Source: TMED109 sp002684605 (lineage in GTDB: Bacteria; Pseudomonadota; Alphaproteobacteria; TMED109). From it: a stretch of DNA of 64,000 bases. A program made the position numbers and the translations under genes. A model generated the notes under the pieces. The model saw only the letters and a program-made list of their open reading frames with translations, made no database searches and was not told where the DNA came from. How positions within the stretch are numbered: position 1 is the first letter of the stretch; every line of letters starts with the position of its first letter. Shown one piece after another: positions 27,058-35,781 of the stretch. Location of the stretch: positions 6,224 through 70,223 of the forward strand of contig CAJWSU010000008.1 in assembly GCA_913046335.1 (NCBI GenBank), written 5' to 3'.

Positions 27058-27145
27058 CTAATTATTATTAGCACTCTTTTTGGTAAAATTTATTCTTATA
27101 TTAATAATCTATTGCAAAAATATATTTGAACCCTAATTTTATAAT

Positions 27146-27619
27146 ATGAAATATTATTTAGATATCAAAATATATCGGAATCAATCGCTAACAACGAGAG
27201 GTTTATATATTTTAATGTTTTTTATTACTATCCCTGCATCCTATATCGGAATTTCTTTTTACGTTCTAGGTGCGTGGCCCGTTTTAGGTTTTATGGGTTT
27301 TGAAATATTATTAATATATATAGCTTTTAAAATTTTATTTTATAAAAATAAGTTTTATGAACATATAATATTAGATAGTGAAAAACTTAATATCTTATTC
27401 AAAAAGAAGAATAAAATAATAAAAAAAATAGAACTGGAGCCTACATGGGTTCAAGTTAAAATTGAAAAGATATATGAAAATGAAGACACTCTTATTGTCT
27501 CTTCTCACGGCAAAAAAATAATTCTAGCAAATTATCTGATACCAGAAGAAAGGCTAAAACTAGCAGGAAAAATTAAATCTGGCTTAAGAGAATGGAAAAA
27601 TCAATATAGTGTTAACTAA
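27146..27619 (+). CDS. DUF2244 membrane protein
   Basis: 157 residues. NQSLTTRGLYILMF begins the family ('p.rSL...gf..l'), two transmembrane helices follow with YVLGAWPVLGFMGFEILLIYIAF between them, then a cytoplasmic beta-rich part (FYEHIILDSEKLNIL, PTWVQVKIEK, VSSHGKKIILANYLIPEERLKLAGKIKSGL). All of these agree with DUF2244, common in alphaproteobacteria and often near cytochrome oxidase genes; the function is unknown. It ends by overlapping dapB from the opposite strand by 8 bases. Confidence 0.85.
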   Translation: MKYYLDIKIYRNQSLTTRGLYILMFFITIPASYIGISFYVLGAWPVLGFMGFEILLIYIAFKILFYKNKFYEHIILDSEKLNILFKKKNKIIKKIELEPTWVQVKIEKIYENEDTLIVSSHGKKIILANYLIPEERLKLAGKIKSGLREWKNQYSVN

Positions 27620-28421
27620 GACCTAGTACATCTTTCATATTATAGTGTCCGGCTGATTTACTATTTAACCATAACAAAGCTTTTAAAGCGCCATTTGCAA
27701 AAATATCTCTATTAGATGCTTTGTGCCCTATCTCTACTCTTTCACCATTCCCAGCAAAAGTAACTACATGGTCACCTATAACATCCCCGCCTCTTTGCGT
27801 TGAAAAACCAATATCCCCTTTTTTTCTTGCTTGTTGAATACCCCACCTAGGTTTAATAGTTTTTTCTTCAAGATTTGCTTTTCTGCCCTTAGCTAAAGCT
27901 TTACCTAAAGCCAGGGCTGTTCCAGACGGAGAATCTAATTTATCTTTATGATGCATTTCATGAACTTCAATGTCATATTCTTCATCTAAATTCTGAGCTA
28001 GTAACTCTGCATAATGTAAAGTTATGTTCACACCTATACTCATATTAGCGGCACTCATAATTGGTATTTTTTTTGAAAGTTCTTTTATTTGGACAACCTG
28101 CTCTTCTTCCAAGCCTGTTGTACCAAGTACATAGGCACAATTGTTTTGAGAAGCATTAGTAATATTTTCTATAACAGCTCCTGCAAAAGAAAAGTCGATT
28201 ACTGCATCGCATCTTTTAAAAAAGTCTTTAGAATCAGAAGTTATATTAACGCCGATAGATTCTATATTTGCAATTATACCAGCATCTTGTCCTATATTTG
28301 AATTATCTACATGTTCTAAAGCTCCAACAAGCTCCATTTCATTATTAAGTGTTACGGCCTTAATAAGAACTTTTCCCATTTTTCCAGAGGCGCCGCATAT
28401 TCCTACTTTTATTAATGACAT
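27612..28421 (-). CDS. dapB: 4-hydroxy-tetrahydrodipicolinate reductase
   Basis: 269 residues, the usual DapB length. The nucleotide-binding loop is GICGASGKMGKVLIKAV (about residues 7-23), the catalytic region EMHHKDKLDSPSGTALALG contains the conserved His and Lys, and GDHVVTFAGNGERVEIGHKASNRDIFANGALKAL closes the tetramerisation part. It reduces the dihydrodipicolinate-type intermediate in lysine and diaminopimelate synthesis. It follows dnaJ by 4 bases; dnaJ-dapB adjacency is common in alphaproteobacteria. Confidence 0.97.
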   Translation of the reverse strand: MSLIKVGICGASGKMGKVLIKAVTLNNEMELVGALEHVDNSNIGQDAGIIANIESIGVNITSDSKDFFKRCDAVIDFSFAGAVIENITNASQNNCAYVLGTTGLEEEQVVQIKELSKKIPIMSAANMSIGVNITLHYAELLAQNLDEEYDIEVHEMHHKDKLDSPSGTALALGKALAKGRKANLEEKTIKPRWGIQQARKKGDIGFSTQRGGDVIGDHVVTFAGNGERVEIGHKASNRDIFANGALKALLWLNSKSAGHYNMKDVLGLS

Positions 28422-28425
28422 ATTT

Positions 28426-29532
28426 TTATTGCCTTATATTTTTTACCTTATTGATAAAATTATTACTTTCTGGGTTATTGGAAGCTTCTTCTATTTTTTG
28501 TAGTTCTTCTAAAACTTTCCTTTGTTTTTTATTTAAAGATACTGGTATTTCTGTATAAACATCAACATATAAATCTCCTTTGTTAGATCTATTAACCACA
28601 GGCATACCTTTACCTCTTAATCTAAACCTATGACCGGACTGAGTTCCTGCAGGAACTGTAACTCTAACTTTTCCTCCTTCTGGCGTTGGAACATCGACAG
28701 AGCCTCCTAATGCTGCAAGTGTCATAGGAATCTTTGCTTCAAGCAGTAAATCAGATCCATCCCTATTAAATAAGGAATGCGCCTTTAATTGGACAAATAA
28801 GTATAAATCTCCATTTGCTGATCCAAGAGGACCTGCCTCTCCCTCACCAGACACTCTTATTCTAGTTCCATCATCTACGCCTGCTGGAATATTTACATTA
28901 ATAGTTTTCTCTCTTTGAACTCTACCTTCTCCACCACAGGGCCTACATGGGTTGCTTATTATTTGACCACTTCCTCCACATTTTGAGCAGGCTCTTTCCA
29001 CCATAAAGAAGCCTTGACTAGACCTAACTTTTCCAGCTCCATTACATGTTCCACAAGTCATAGGTTTAGAACCGGCTTCCCCTCCTGAACCTTTACATCC
29101 TGAACAACTAACATAAGTGCTTATTTTTATATCTTTTTTAAGTCCAGAATAAGAATCTTTAAAATCTAAATCTAGATTATATCTAAGGTCTGCTCCTCTT
29201 TGCGCTTGTCTTCCTCCACCTCCAGTAAAATCTCCAAATAGATCTTCAAAGATATCTGAGAATCCTCCTGCGCCTGCGCCTCCTCCTGGACCTCCTGGAC
29301 CTGCCGAATTTCCTTCAAAAGCTGCATGTCCGTAACGATCATAAGCAGCTTTTTTTTCTGGATCTTTTAGAACATCATAGGCCTGTCCTATTTCTCTAAA
29401 TTTAGATTCTGCTTCCTCATCCCCTGGATTCTTATCTGGGTGATACTGCATAGCAAGCTTTCTATATTTCTTTTTTAGTTCTGAATCGGAAGTATCCCTT
29501 TCTGCTCCAAGGATTTCATAGTAATCACGCAT
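28426..29532 (-). CDS. dnaJ: Chaperone DnaJ
   Basis: 368 residues with the J domain at the start (HPD at residues 31-33 in YHPDKNPG), a Gly-rich linker (about 75-105), four zinc-binding CxxCxGxG repeats (CSGCKGSG, CGTCNGAG, CSKCGGSG, CRPCGGEG) and the C-terminal peptide-binding domain. It stimulates the ATPase of DnaK. The 39-base gap behind dnaK carries no terminator, so the two are probably co-transcribed. Confidence 0.98.
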   Translation of the reverse strand: MRDYYEILGAERDTSDSELKKKYRKLAMQYHPDKNPGDEEAESKFREIGQAYDVLKDPEKKAAYDRYGHAAFEGNSAGPGGPGGGAGAGGFSDIFEDLFGDFTGGGGRQAQRGADLRYNLDLDFKDSYSGLKKDIKISTYVSCSGCKGSGGEAGSKPMTCGTCNGAGKVRSSQGFFMVERACSKCGGSGQIISNPCRPCGGEGRVQREKTINVNIPAGVDDGTRIRVSGEGEAGPLGSANGDLYLFVQLKAHSLFNRDGSDLLLEAKIPMTLAALGGSVDVPTPEGGKVRVTVPAGTQSGHRFRLRGKGMPVVNRSNKGDLYVDVYTEIPVSLNKKQRKVLEELQKIEEASNNPESNNFINKVKNIRQ

Positions 29533-29571
29533 CTTATTTTACCTATATTTTTAAAAGAAATACGCTTTTAA

Positions 29572-31530
29572 TTACTTATCAGCAGCTTTCTCGTCATTTT
29601 CATTTGATTTAACTTCTTCCTCATTTGGTTTAACTTCTTCAAAATCAGCATCCACAACATCTGCCTCTTCAGAAGATTTATTATTCTCTTCAGCTGAGCC
29701 CTCTTTCGCAGCTTGTTCTTGACTTTCTTTATACATCATTTCTCCTAACTTCATAGCTGCAGTATTTAAAGGTTCAACTTTTGAGTTGATTTCTTCACTT
29801 GTCGCCTTTTCATTAGAGAGGGTTTCTTTTAACCCCTTCAAAGCCTCCTCTATTTTATCCTTATCCTCTGCAGGAAGTTTTTCTCCATGTTCCTTCATAC
29901 TTTTCTCTGTAGAATACACTAGCGCATCTGCCTGATTTCTAGCTTCTATGGATTCTTTTTTCTTCTTATCTTCATCTGCATGAGATTCTGCATCTTTAAC
30001 CATATTATCTATGTCTGCATCTGAAAGCCCTCCAGAAGCTTGTATTTTTATCTTTTGTTCTTTGTTTGTAGCCTTATCTTTAGCAGCGACATTTACTATG
30101 CCATTAGCATCTATATCAAAAGTTACTTCAATTTGCGGTGTACCCCTAGATGCAGGAGGAATACCCACTAAGTCGAAGTTCCCAAGCATCTTATTGTCTA
30201 CAGCCATTTCTCTCTCTCCTTGAAAAACTCTAATAGTAACAGCTGTCTGATTATCTTCAGCAGTAGAAAAGGTCTGACTTTTCCTTGTTGGTATAGTTGT
30301 ATTTCTCTCTATAAGTCTGGTAAAAACTCCTCCTAATGTTTCTATTCCCAAGGATAGAGGTGTAACATCTAATAATAAAACATCTTTAACATCACCTGCT
30401 AACACTGCTCCTTGTATTGCCGCTCCTAATGCAACGCACTCATCAGGATTTACACCTTTATTCGGCTCCTTACCAAAAAACTCTTTAACTGTTTCTATAA
30501 TCTTTGGCATACGTGTCATGCCTCCAACTAAAACCACTTCATCTATTTCACTTGCTGTAACGCCGGCATCCTTTAATGCTGACTTACAGGGCTCAATAGT
30601 TCTTTTTATAAAATCTTCAACTAAGCTCTCAAGTTTTGCTCTAGTAAATTTAAGAGTTAGATGCTTAGGACCTGATGCATCTGCAGTAATAAAAGGCAAG
30701 TTTACATCGGTTTGCGTAGCAGAAGAAAGTTCGATTTTGGCTTTTTCAGCAGCCTCTTTTAATCTTTGCAATGCTAGTTTATCTGATTTTAAATCTATAC
30801 CACTATCTTTCTTAAATTCTTCTATTAAGTATTGAACAATATTATTATCAAAATCTTCTCCGCCTAAAAAGGTATCGCCATTTGTAGACTTAACTTCAAA
30901 AACTCCATCACCAATTTCAAGAACAGAAACATCAAATGTCCCCCCCCCTAAATCATACACAACAATAGTTCCAGATTCCTTCTTATCCAAACCATATGAT
31001 AAACTCGCTGCTGTTGGTTCATTAATAATTCTTAAAACTTCTAATCCAGCTATTTTTCCTGCATCTTTAGTGGCCTGACGCTGCGCATCATTAAAATAAG
31101 CAGGAACAGTAATTACTGCTTGTGTTACATCATGACCTAAATGAGCTTCTGCTGTTTCTTTCATTTTTTGTAAAATAAACCCACTCACTTGACTTGGAGC
31201 ATAATCTTTTCCTGCTGCATTGACCCAAGCATCTCCGCTTTCTGACTTAATAATATTATAAGGAACCATATCTTTATCTTGAGTAACTTTATCATCAGAA
31301 AAAGGTCTTCCAATTAACCGTTTGATAGCAAATAATGTATTTTCTGGATTGGTAACAGCTTGTCTTTTTGCTGCTTGACCTACTAATGTTTCTCCATTTT
31401 CTGTAAATGCAACTATAGATGGTGTTGTTCTAGCACCTTCCGCATTTTCTATTACTTTAGCATTACCACCTTCCATAACGGCAACACAACTATTAGTAGT
31501 TCCTAAATCAATTCCAATTACTTTACTCAT
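29572..31530 (-). CDS. dnaK: Chaperone DnaK (Hsp70)
   Basis: 652 residues. The ATPase domain begins with GIDLGTTNSCVAVMEGG, contains YDLGGGTFDVSVLEIG (about residues 193-208) and VLVGGMTRMPKI, and the substrate-binding domain carries LLDVTPLSLGIETLGG. The tail is acidic and ends with a Lys rather than the EEVD-like end of eukaryotes. The codons for the GGG of DLGGGTF are three GGG triplets, a 9-base G run (30950-30958 region) unusual in this AT-rich DNA, but the frame is intact. A sigma-32-like promoter lies upstream at 31575-31602. Confidence 0.98.
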   Translation of the reverse strand: MSKVIGIDLGTTNSCVAVMEGGNAKVIENAEGARTTPSIVAFTENGETLVGQAAKRQAVTNPENTLFAIKRLIGRPFSDDKVTQDKDMVPYNIIKSESGDAWVNAAGKDYAPSQVSGFILQKMKETAEAHLGHDVTQAVITVPAYFNDAQRQATKDAGKIAGLEVLRIINEPTAASLSYGLDKKESGTIVVYDLGGGTFDVSVLEIGDGVFEVKSTNGDTFLGGEDFDNNIVQYLIEEFKKDSGIDLKSDKLALQRLKEAAEKAKIELSSATQTDVNLPFITADASGPKHLTLKFTRAKLESLVEDFIKRTIEPCKSALKDAGVTASEIDEVVLVGGMTRMPKIIETVKEFFGKEPNKGVNPDECVALGAAIQGAVLAGDVKDVLLLDVTPLSLGIETLGGVFTRLIERNTTIPTRKSQTFSTAEDNQTAVTIRVFQGEREMAVDNKMLGNFDLVGIPPASRGTPQIEVTFDIDANGIVNVAAKDKATNKEQKIKIQASGGLSDADIDNMVKDAESHADEDKKKKESIEARNQADALVYSTEKSMKEHGEKLPAEDKDKIEEALKGLKETLSNEKATSEEINSKVEPLNTAAMKLGEMMYKESQEQAAKEGSAEENNKSSEEADVVDADFEEVKPNEEEVKSNENDEKAADK

Positions 31531-31574
31531 TACATTCTTCTTTCTTTATATATTGTTAAAACTGTGCAAAAGAT

Positions 31575-31602
31575 ATATGGGGATTAAAAATTAAAACACA
31601 AG
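31575..31602 (-). promoter_or_regulatory. Heat-shock (RpoH/sigma-32) promoter of dnaK
   Basis: On the minus strand CTTGTGT (31602-31596) is followed after 13 bases by CCCCATAT (31582-31575), which fits the sigma-32 pattern CTTGAAA-N13-CCCCATNT closely, including all of CCCCATNT. It lies about 45 bases before the dnaK ATG and separates dnaK-dnaJ from the upstream genes as a heat-inducible unit. Confidence 0.75.
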
Positions 31603-31620
31603 CCTTTAACTTAAAAAAGT

Positions 31621-32595
31621 TTAGCCTAAATTAATATTTTTAATATTATTTCCCAACACATCAACTAAGCTATGTAAAAATTTATCACCTGTACCTGGAA
31701 AAACATATGTAAAATGTAAACGGTGAAGAGCATTACCTTTTGGTGCAAAAATATGCCAAAAATAATTGTTTATAATAACCCCTGTATCTCCGTCTTCTTC
31801 TGACTTAGAACAAGAAATTAAATAAACATTTTCTTCTGTTGAATGCAGCGAAATATCTTTAATATTTTCATCAGCTCCTAAAGATGATGCTGTGTGCTGC
31901 ATATATTCTATAGTTATTTTAGTCTCTTTTGGAAGGTTTATCTCATCACAATTTAAAAAAAGCATAGCTTCTTCATATCCGGTGACCCTACTTATCAAAC
32001 TTTTTTTATCTTTATCTATTTCAGTTGGCCATGTTGATGGCATTAAAAAGCTACAGTCTTTCCATGGAGTAATTTTTTCTAGTTTTAATCTAGATACTCT
32101 TCCTGCAGCTTTAGCTTCTTTATCTAACTCCGTCTCACTATCTATAAAAGAACATTTTTCTAAATGCTTTTCTATATCTACTAATATTGTTTTTACCGCC
32201 TTATCAGAGGAGGGGTTCGAAGTCCAAGACAAAGCTAATGTGATCAACCTAACTGTTCTAGATCCAACTATTTTAGCTTTTCTCCATACTTTTACTTTTT
32301 CTCCCGATTCCAGATTAGCCTCATATTCCAATCCATAAATCTCATCATTACTAGTTTTAATTTCTAAGTCTGGATGTGTTTCAAGAAGAATTGGATCAAA
32401 CAAATGCTCTTTTAGTTTAGAATTTTTATTATATTTTGGATCATCTATACTCAGAATCTTTAAGCCTAAAACAGGATATTTACCTGTGTTAAACCTAATT
32501 TCTGCCTTTGAGCTATCTTCTTCATAATACGTAACATTCCATGATGCATTTAAAGGCATTTGAAAGGAATTGTCGCCTAGTTTTAAAATGTCCAT
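31621..32595 (-). CDS. Unrecognised two-repeat protein in the heat-shock cluster
   Basis: 324 residues, no signal peptide or membrane segment. The two halves look like a duplication: each begins with a 'SFxMP..W' strand (FQMPLNASWNV near residue 11; CSFLMPSTWPTEI near 181) and ends with a strand-helix element (VRLITLALSWTSNPSSDKA and LHRLHFTYVFPGTGDKFLH) followed by an amphipathic helix. This layout resembles the Mog1/PsbP/DcrB-like fold, but I cannot assign a family. It lies between grpE (16 bases) and dnaK, separated from dnaK by the heat-shock promoter, so it probably belongs to the hrcA-grpE transcript. The function is unknown. Confidence 0.6.
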   Translation of the reverse strand: MDILKLGDNSFQMPLNASWNVTYYEEDSSKAEIRFNTGKYPVLGLKILSIDDPKYNKNSKLKEHLFDPILLETHPDLEIKTSNDEIYGLEYEANLESGEKVKVWRKAKIVGSRTVRLITLALSWTSNPSSDKAVKTILVDIEKHLEKCSFIDSETELDKEAKAAGRVSRLKLEKITPWKDCSFLMPSTWPTEIDKDKKSLISRVTGYEEAMLFLNCDEINLPKETKITIEYMQHTASSLGADENIKDISLHSTEENVYLISCSKSEEDGDTGVIINNYFWHIFAPKGNALHRLHFTYVFPGTGDKFLHSLVDVLGNNIKNINLG

Positions 32596-32611
32596 AAATA
32601 CTACCTATAGT

Positions 32612-33256
32612 TTATTTTTCTTTAACTAATTCTTTGCTTACGCCAACCATAGCCGGCCTTAATAATCTATCATAGATTTTGTATCCAGGCTGTAAAACTT
32701 CACATAACATCCCTGGTTCATATTCATCTGTAGGAACCTCTAGCATTGCTTGGTGAAAATTATGATCAAAAGAATCTCCTTTACTAGGACTAATTATTTC
32801 TATTCCATTTTGTTTAAATACAGCAGAAATATCTTTAAGCGTTAATTCTATTCCTTGATGTAGAGATAAATAATTTTTTTCTATATCTTTTTTGTCTTCT
32901 ACTTCTTTAGGTGAAGCAGTTACGGCTCTATCAAAGTTATCTAGCACAGTTAATAAACCTCTAGCCAAATTAGAAGATCCATATCTTGCATTTTCTTGCT
33001 TTTCTTTTTCCATTCTTCTTCTCATATTTTGGACTTCAGCTAATGCTCTCAACCTTGCATCTTCAGCTTCTGCAAGCTCTTCTTTTAACTTATCTACTTC
33101 AGACAAAACTTCCTCTGAAGATTCTTCATTAGCTAATTCTTCTACTTCACTATCCTTTTGTATAATAGAATCATCAGCGGAAGCTTTTATTTTGCTATCT
33201 TCTTCAATATTTTTAAATTTTTCTTTAATCTCTTCACCTTTAGTCTTTTTTGTCAT
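32612..33256 (-). CDS. grpE: Nucleotide exchange factor GrpE
   Basis: 214 residues: an acidic, disordered N-terminus (about 1-50), a long coiled-coil (EVDKLKEELAEAEDARLRALAEVQ, broken here), then the beta domain with the signature FDHNFHQAMLEVPTDEYEPG and ending LLRPAMVGVSKE. It releases ADP from DnaK and acts as a thermosensor. Upstream, CTTGTAT (33311-33305) is followed 19-20 bases later by CAATAT, which weakly resembles an alphaproteobacterial RpoH promoter. It stands 58 bases behind hrcA. Confidence 0.97.
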   Translation of the reverse strand: MTKKTKGEEIKEKFKNIEEDSKIKASADDSIIQKDSEVEELANEESSEEVLSEVDKLKEELAEAEDARLRALAEVQNMRRRMEKEKQENARYGSSNLARGLLTVLDNFDRAVTASPKEVEDKKDIEKNYLSLHQGIELTLKDISAVFKQNGIEIISPSKGDSFDHNFHQAMLEVPTDEYEPGMLCEVLQPGYKIYDRLLRPAMVGVSKELVKEK

Positions 33257-33314
33257 ACTAGCTCCTATTTAATATAAATTAGATATTGTCATTCTATCTC
33301 TCATATACAAGTAA

Positions 33315-34388
33315 TTATTTAAATAATTTTGAAATTGCCTGCGCAGTAAAATCTACCATAGGAATAATTCTTCCATAGTTTACTCTCATAGGCCCAATAA
33401 CACCTATAGCTCCTAATGTTTTAGTTTTATTAATAGTGCTTTTAGCTTTAATAGGTGCAAGTATCATAGAACAACCAGAATAATCGAATAGTTTATTATC
33501 TGCTCCTATAAAGACATGCACCCCTGTGCCTGATACTGAGTTTTTTAATAATTCTGATAATGTTTTACCTTGTTCTATTTTTTCAAATAATTCATTTATT
33601 TTTTTAAAGTCTTCTTGTGTATTTATATCATTATAAATATTATTCTTTCCTGTCAGAATTAAAGAAGGATGGTTTGTATTAGCGCTCTTAATAGCAAGCC
33701 CTGCAGTTATTACCTTCTCAGATATTAAATCTATTTCTTTCCTATGATTTACTAACTCTTCTTCAATGATAGTTTTGGCCTCTTCAAGGGTGTTGCCAGA
33801 AATTCTAGAATTTAAAAAATTTGACGCTTCAATTAAATTTGATACAGGCGCTCCCTTTGGGATCTCTATTAACCTGTTTTCTACTAGTCCTAACTTATCA
33901 ACAATAACAACTAATGCCCTATTTGTATCTATAGGAACAAATTCTATATGTTTTATTGCCCTTTCAACTGTTGGTGCCATAACCAAACTAACACAATTAG
34001 ATAACCCTGAAAGGGCATTAGAGGTCTCACTTAAAATATCTTTTAAGCTTTTTCCTGAGCCTGCGCTTAATGCCTCTATATTCTTCTTTTCCTCACTAGA
34101 GATATCTCCTATCTGTAATAAACCATCTACAAAAAGTTGTAGTCCACTTTCGGTAGGAAGTCGCCCAGCAGATACATGTGGCGACTTTAATAAATTTAAA
34201 CCTTCTAAATTAGACATCACACTTCGAATCGTGGCGGAAGCCAAGGATGGAGATATTTTTTTTGATAGCGTATTTGAACCTACAGGGTTTCCTGTTTCTA
34301 GATAAGATTCTACTATATATTGAAAAATTTTTCTAGATCTACTATCTAATGATGAAAGCAAAATATTATTATTTTTATAGTTATTCAA
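33315..34388 (-). CDS. hrcA: Heat-inducible transcription repressor HrcA
   Basis: 357 residues with an N-terminal winged helix (RSRKIFQYIVESYLETGNPVGSNTL, then SLASATIRSVMSNLEGLNLL) and the GAF-like HrcA domain containing GVHVFIGADN and, at the end, GAIGVIGPMRVNYGRIIPMVDFTAQAIS. It normally represses groESL and sometimes grpE-dnaK at CIRCE elements. I found no complete CIRCE (TTAGCACTC-N9-GAGTGCTAA) near hrcA, grpE or dnaK, so its targets probably lie elsewhere, such as groESL. It diverges from rph, a common alphaproteobacterial arrangement. Confidence 0.96.
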   Translation of the reverse strand: MNNYKNNNILLSSLDSRSRKIFQYIVESYLETGNPVGSNTLSKKISPSLASATIRSVMSNLEGLNLLKSPHVSAGRLPTESGLQLFVDGLLQIGDISSEEKKNIEALSAGSGKSLKDILSETSNALSGLSNCVSLVMAPTVERAIKHIEFVPIDTNRALVVIVDKLGLVENRLIEIPKGAPVSNLIEASNFLNSRISGNTLEEAKTIIEEELVNHRKEIDLISEKVITAGLAIKSANTNHPSLILTGKNNIYNDINTQEDFKKINELFEKIEQGKTLSELLKNSVSGTGVHVFIGADNKLFDYSGCSMILAPIKAKSTINKTKTLGAIGVIGPMRVNYGRIIPMVDFTAQAISKLFK

Positions 34389-34448
34389 TTAAATATACTC
34401 TCTATATATATTAGTAATATAATATAGTATTTAAATAGGAAATAATAA

Positions 34449-35189
34449 ATGAATAATAAATTAATAAAAAGGCCATCAGAAAGAAATCGTAATCAATCAC
34501 GAATAGTTAATGTTAAAAAAAATTATATTAAAAATGCTGATGCTTCCTGTTTAATAAATGTTGGAGAAACAAGTGTTATATGCACAGCTTCCTTAGATAA
34601 AAGAGTTCCAATGTGGTTAAAGGGGTCTGGTAAAGGTTGGTTAACTTCAGAATATGGTATGCTGCCCGCATCCACAGATACTAGAAATGATAGAGAAGCT
34701 ACAAGAGGGAAACAAAGTGGCCGGACACAAGAAATTCAAAGGCTAATAGGCCGTTCTTTAAGAGCAGCCTTAGATTTAAAAAAACTTAAAGAACTACAAA
34801 TAAAAATAGATTGTGATGTCATAAATGCAGATGGCGGCACAAGAACAGCCTCTATTACTGGAGGGTGGATTGCTTTAAGCTTACTTATACAAATATTATT
34901 AAAAAAGAAAATTTTAAAAGAAAATCCTATAGTTGATCAAATTTCTGCAATCTCATGTGGCATATATAAAGGTATGGAAGTTATAGATTTAGATTATATT
35001 GAAGATAGCGAAGCAGAAACAGACGCTAATTTTGTTATTTCAAAATCTAAAAATTTAATAGAGGTTCAAGCTACAGCAGAAAAAGGTAATTTTAATAAAG
35101 AGCAATTAAATAATATGATTGATTTAGCAATTAATGAAAGCACTATTTTATTTGAATTACAAAATAGTGTGATTAACGATGAACAATAA
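34449..35189 (+). CDS. rph: Ribonuclease PH
   Basis: 246 residues of the expected length. RPSERNRNQSRIVNV is the usual start, and GWLTSEYGMLPAST, SGRTQEIQRLIGRSLRA and VINADGGTRTASITGGW are the phosphate- and RNA-binding signatures. It trims tRNA 3' ends by phosphorolysis. AGGAAATAATAA precedes the ATG. It overlaps rdgB by 11 bases, and rph-rdgB-hemW is a standard alphaproteobacterial series. Confidence 0.97.
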   Translation: MNNKLIKRPSERNRNQSRIVNVKKNYIKNADASCLINVGETSVICTASLDKRVPMWLKGSGKGWLTSEYGMLPASTDTRNDREATRGKQSGRTQEIQRLIGRSLRAALDLKKLKELQIKIDCDVINADGGTRTASITGGWIALSLLIQILLKKKILKENPIVDQISAISCGIYKGMEVIDLDYIEDSEAETDANFVISKSKNLIEVQATAEKGNFNKEQLNNMIDLAINESTILFELQNSVINDEQ

Positions 35190-35781
35190 AATTCAAATAC
35201 CTAAAAGAATTATAATTGCTAGTCATAACTTAGGAAAAGTAAAAGAAATAAATATTCTGTTAAATGATATTGGTGTAAGCGCATTACCAATTTCAAAATT
35301 TTCTAGTAAAGAGCCAATTGAAGATGGAGAGACTTTTATAGAAAATGCTTTGATAAAAGCTAGAAATGCTAAAAATTTATCTAAACAAACCTCTTTAGCT
35401 GATGACTCTGGCCTATGTATTGATTCCCTTAATGGAGAACCTGGGATATATTCTGCTAGATGGGCAGGAATAAATAAAGATTTTAAAATAGCAATGTCTA
35501 ATATAGAAAAAAAAATGAAAGGTTTTAAAAATAAAAATGCTCACTTTGTCTGTGTACTAGCTCTTGTCACTCAAAACAATGAAGAGTATGTTTTTGAAGG
35601 AAAAGTTAATGGTAAATTAATTTTTCCTCCTAGAGGAGAAAAAGGATTTGGATACGACCCCATATTTATTCCAGAAAATGAAATACTTACTTTTGGTGAA
35701 ATGAAGCCTAAACAGAAAGATTTGATAAGTCATAGAGCTCAAGCATTCAAAAAATTTAAAGAGAATATTTTTGTTAAATAA
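35179..35781 (+). CDS. rdgB: XTP/dITP diphosphatase RdgB
   Basis: 200 residues: IIIASHNLGKVKEINILL (Ham1 start), LADDSGLCIDSLNGEPGIYSARWAG (catalytic Asp and metal-binding part) and GFGYDPIFIPE followed by SHRAQAFKKF. It removes non-canonical purine triphosphates such as ITP and XTP from the pool. It overlaps rph in front and hemW behind, so the three genes are translationally linked. Confidence 0.97.
   Translation: MNNKIQIPKRIIIASHNLGKVKEINILLNDIGVSALPISKFSSKEPIEDGETFIENALIKARNAKNLSKQTSLADDSGLCIDSLNGEPGIYSARWAGINKDFKIAMSNIEKKMKGFKNKNAHFVCVLALVTQNNEEYVFEGKVNGKLIFPPRGEKGFGYDPIFIPENEILTFGEMKPKQKDLISHRAQAFKKFKENIFVK

Noticed and set aside
27068..27076. TTAGCACTC, the left arm of a CIRCE element
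   Set aside because: The right arm GAGTGCTAA is not found nine bases further on, and the site is between EI24 and DUF2244 genes, not at a chaperone.
27612..28421. Antisense and shadow frames over dapB, dnaK, glnD and other genes
   Set aside because: They carry no motifs and follow the codon pattern of the genes on the other strand.
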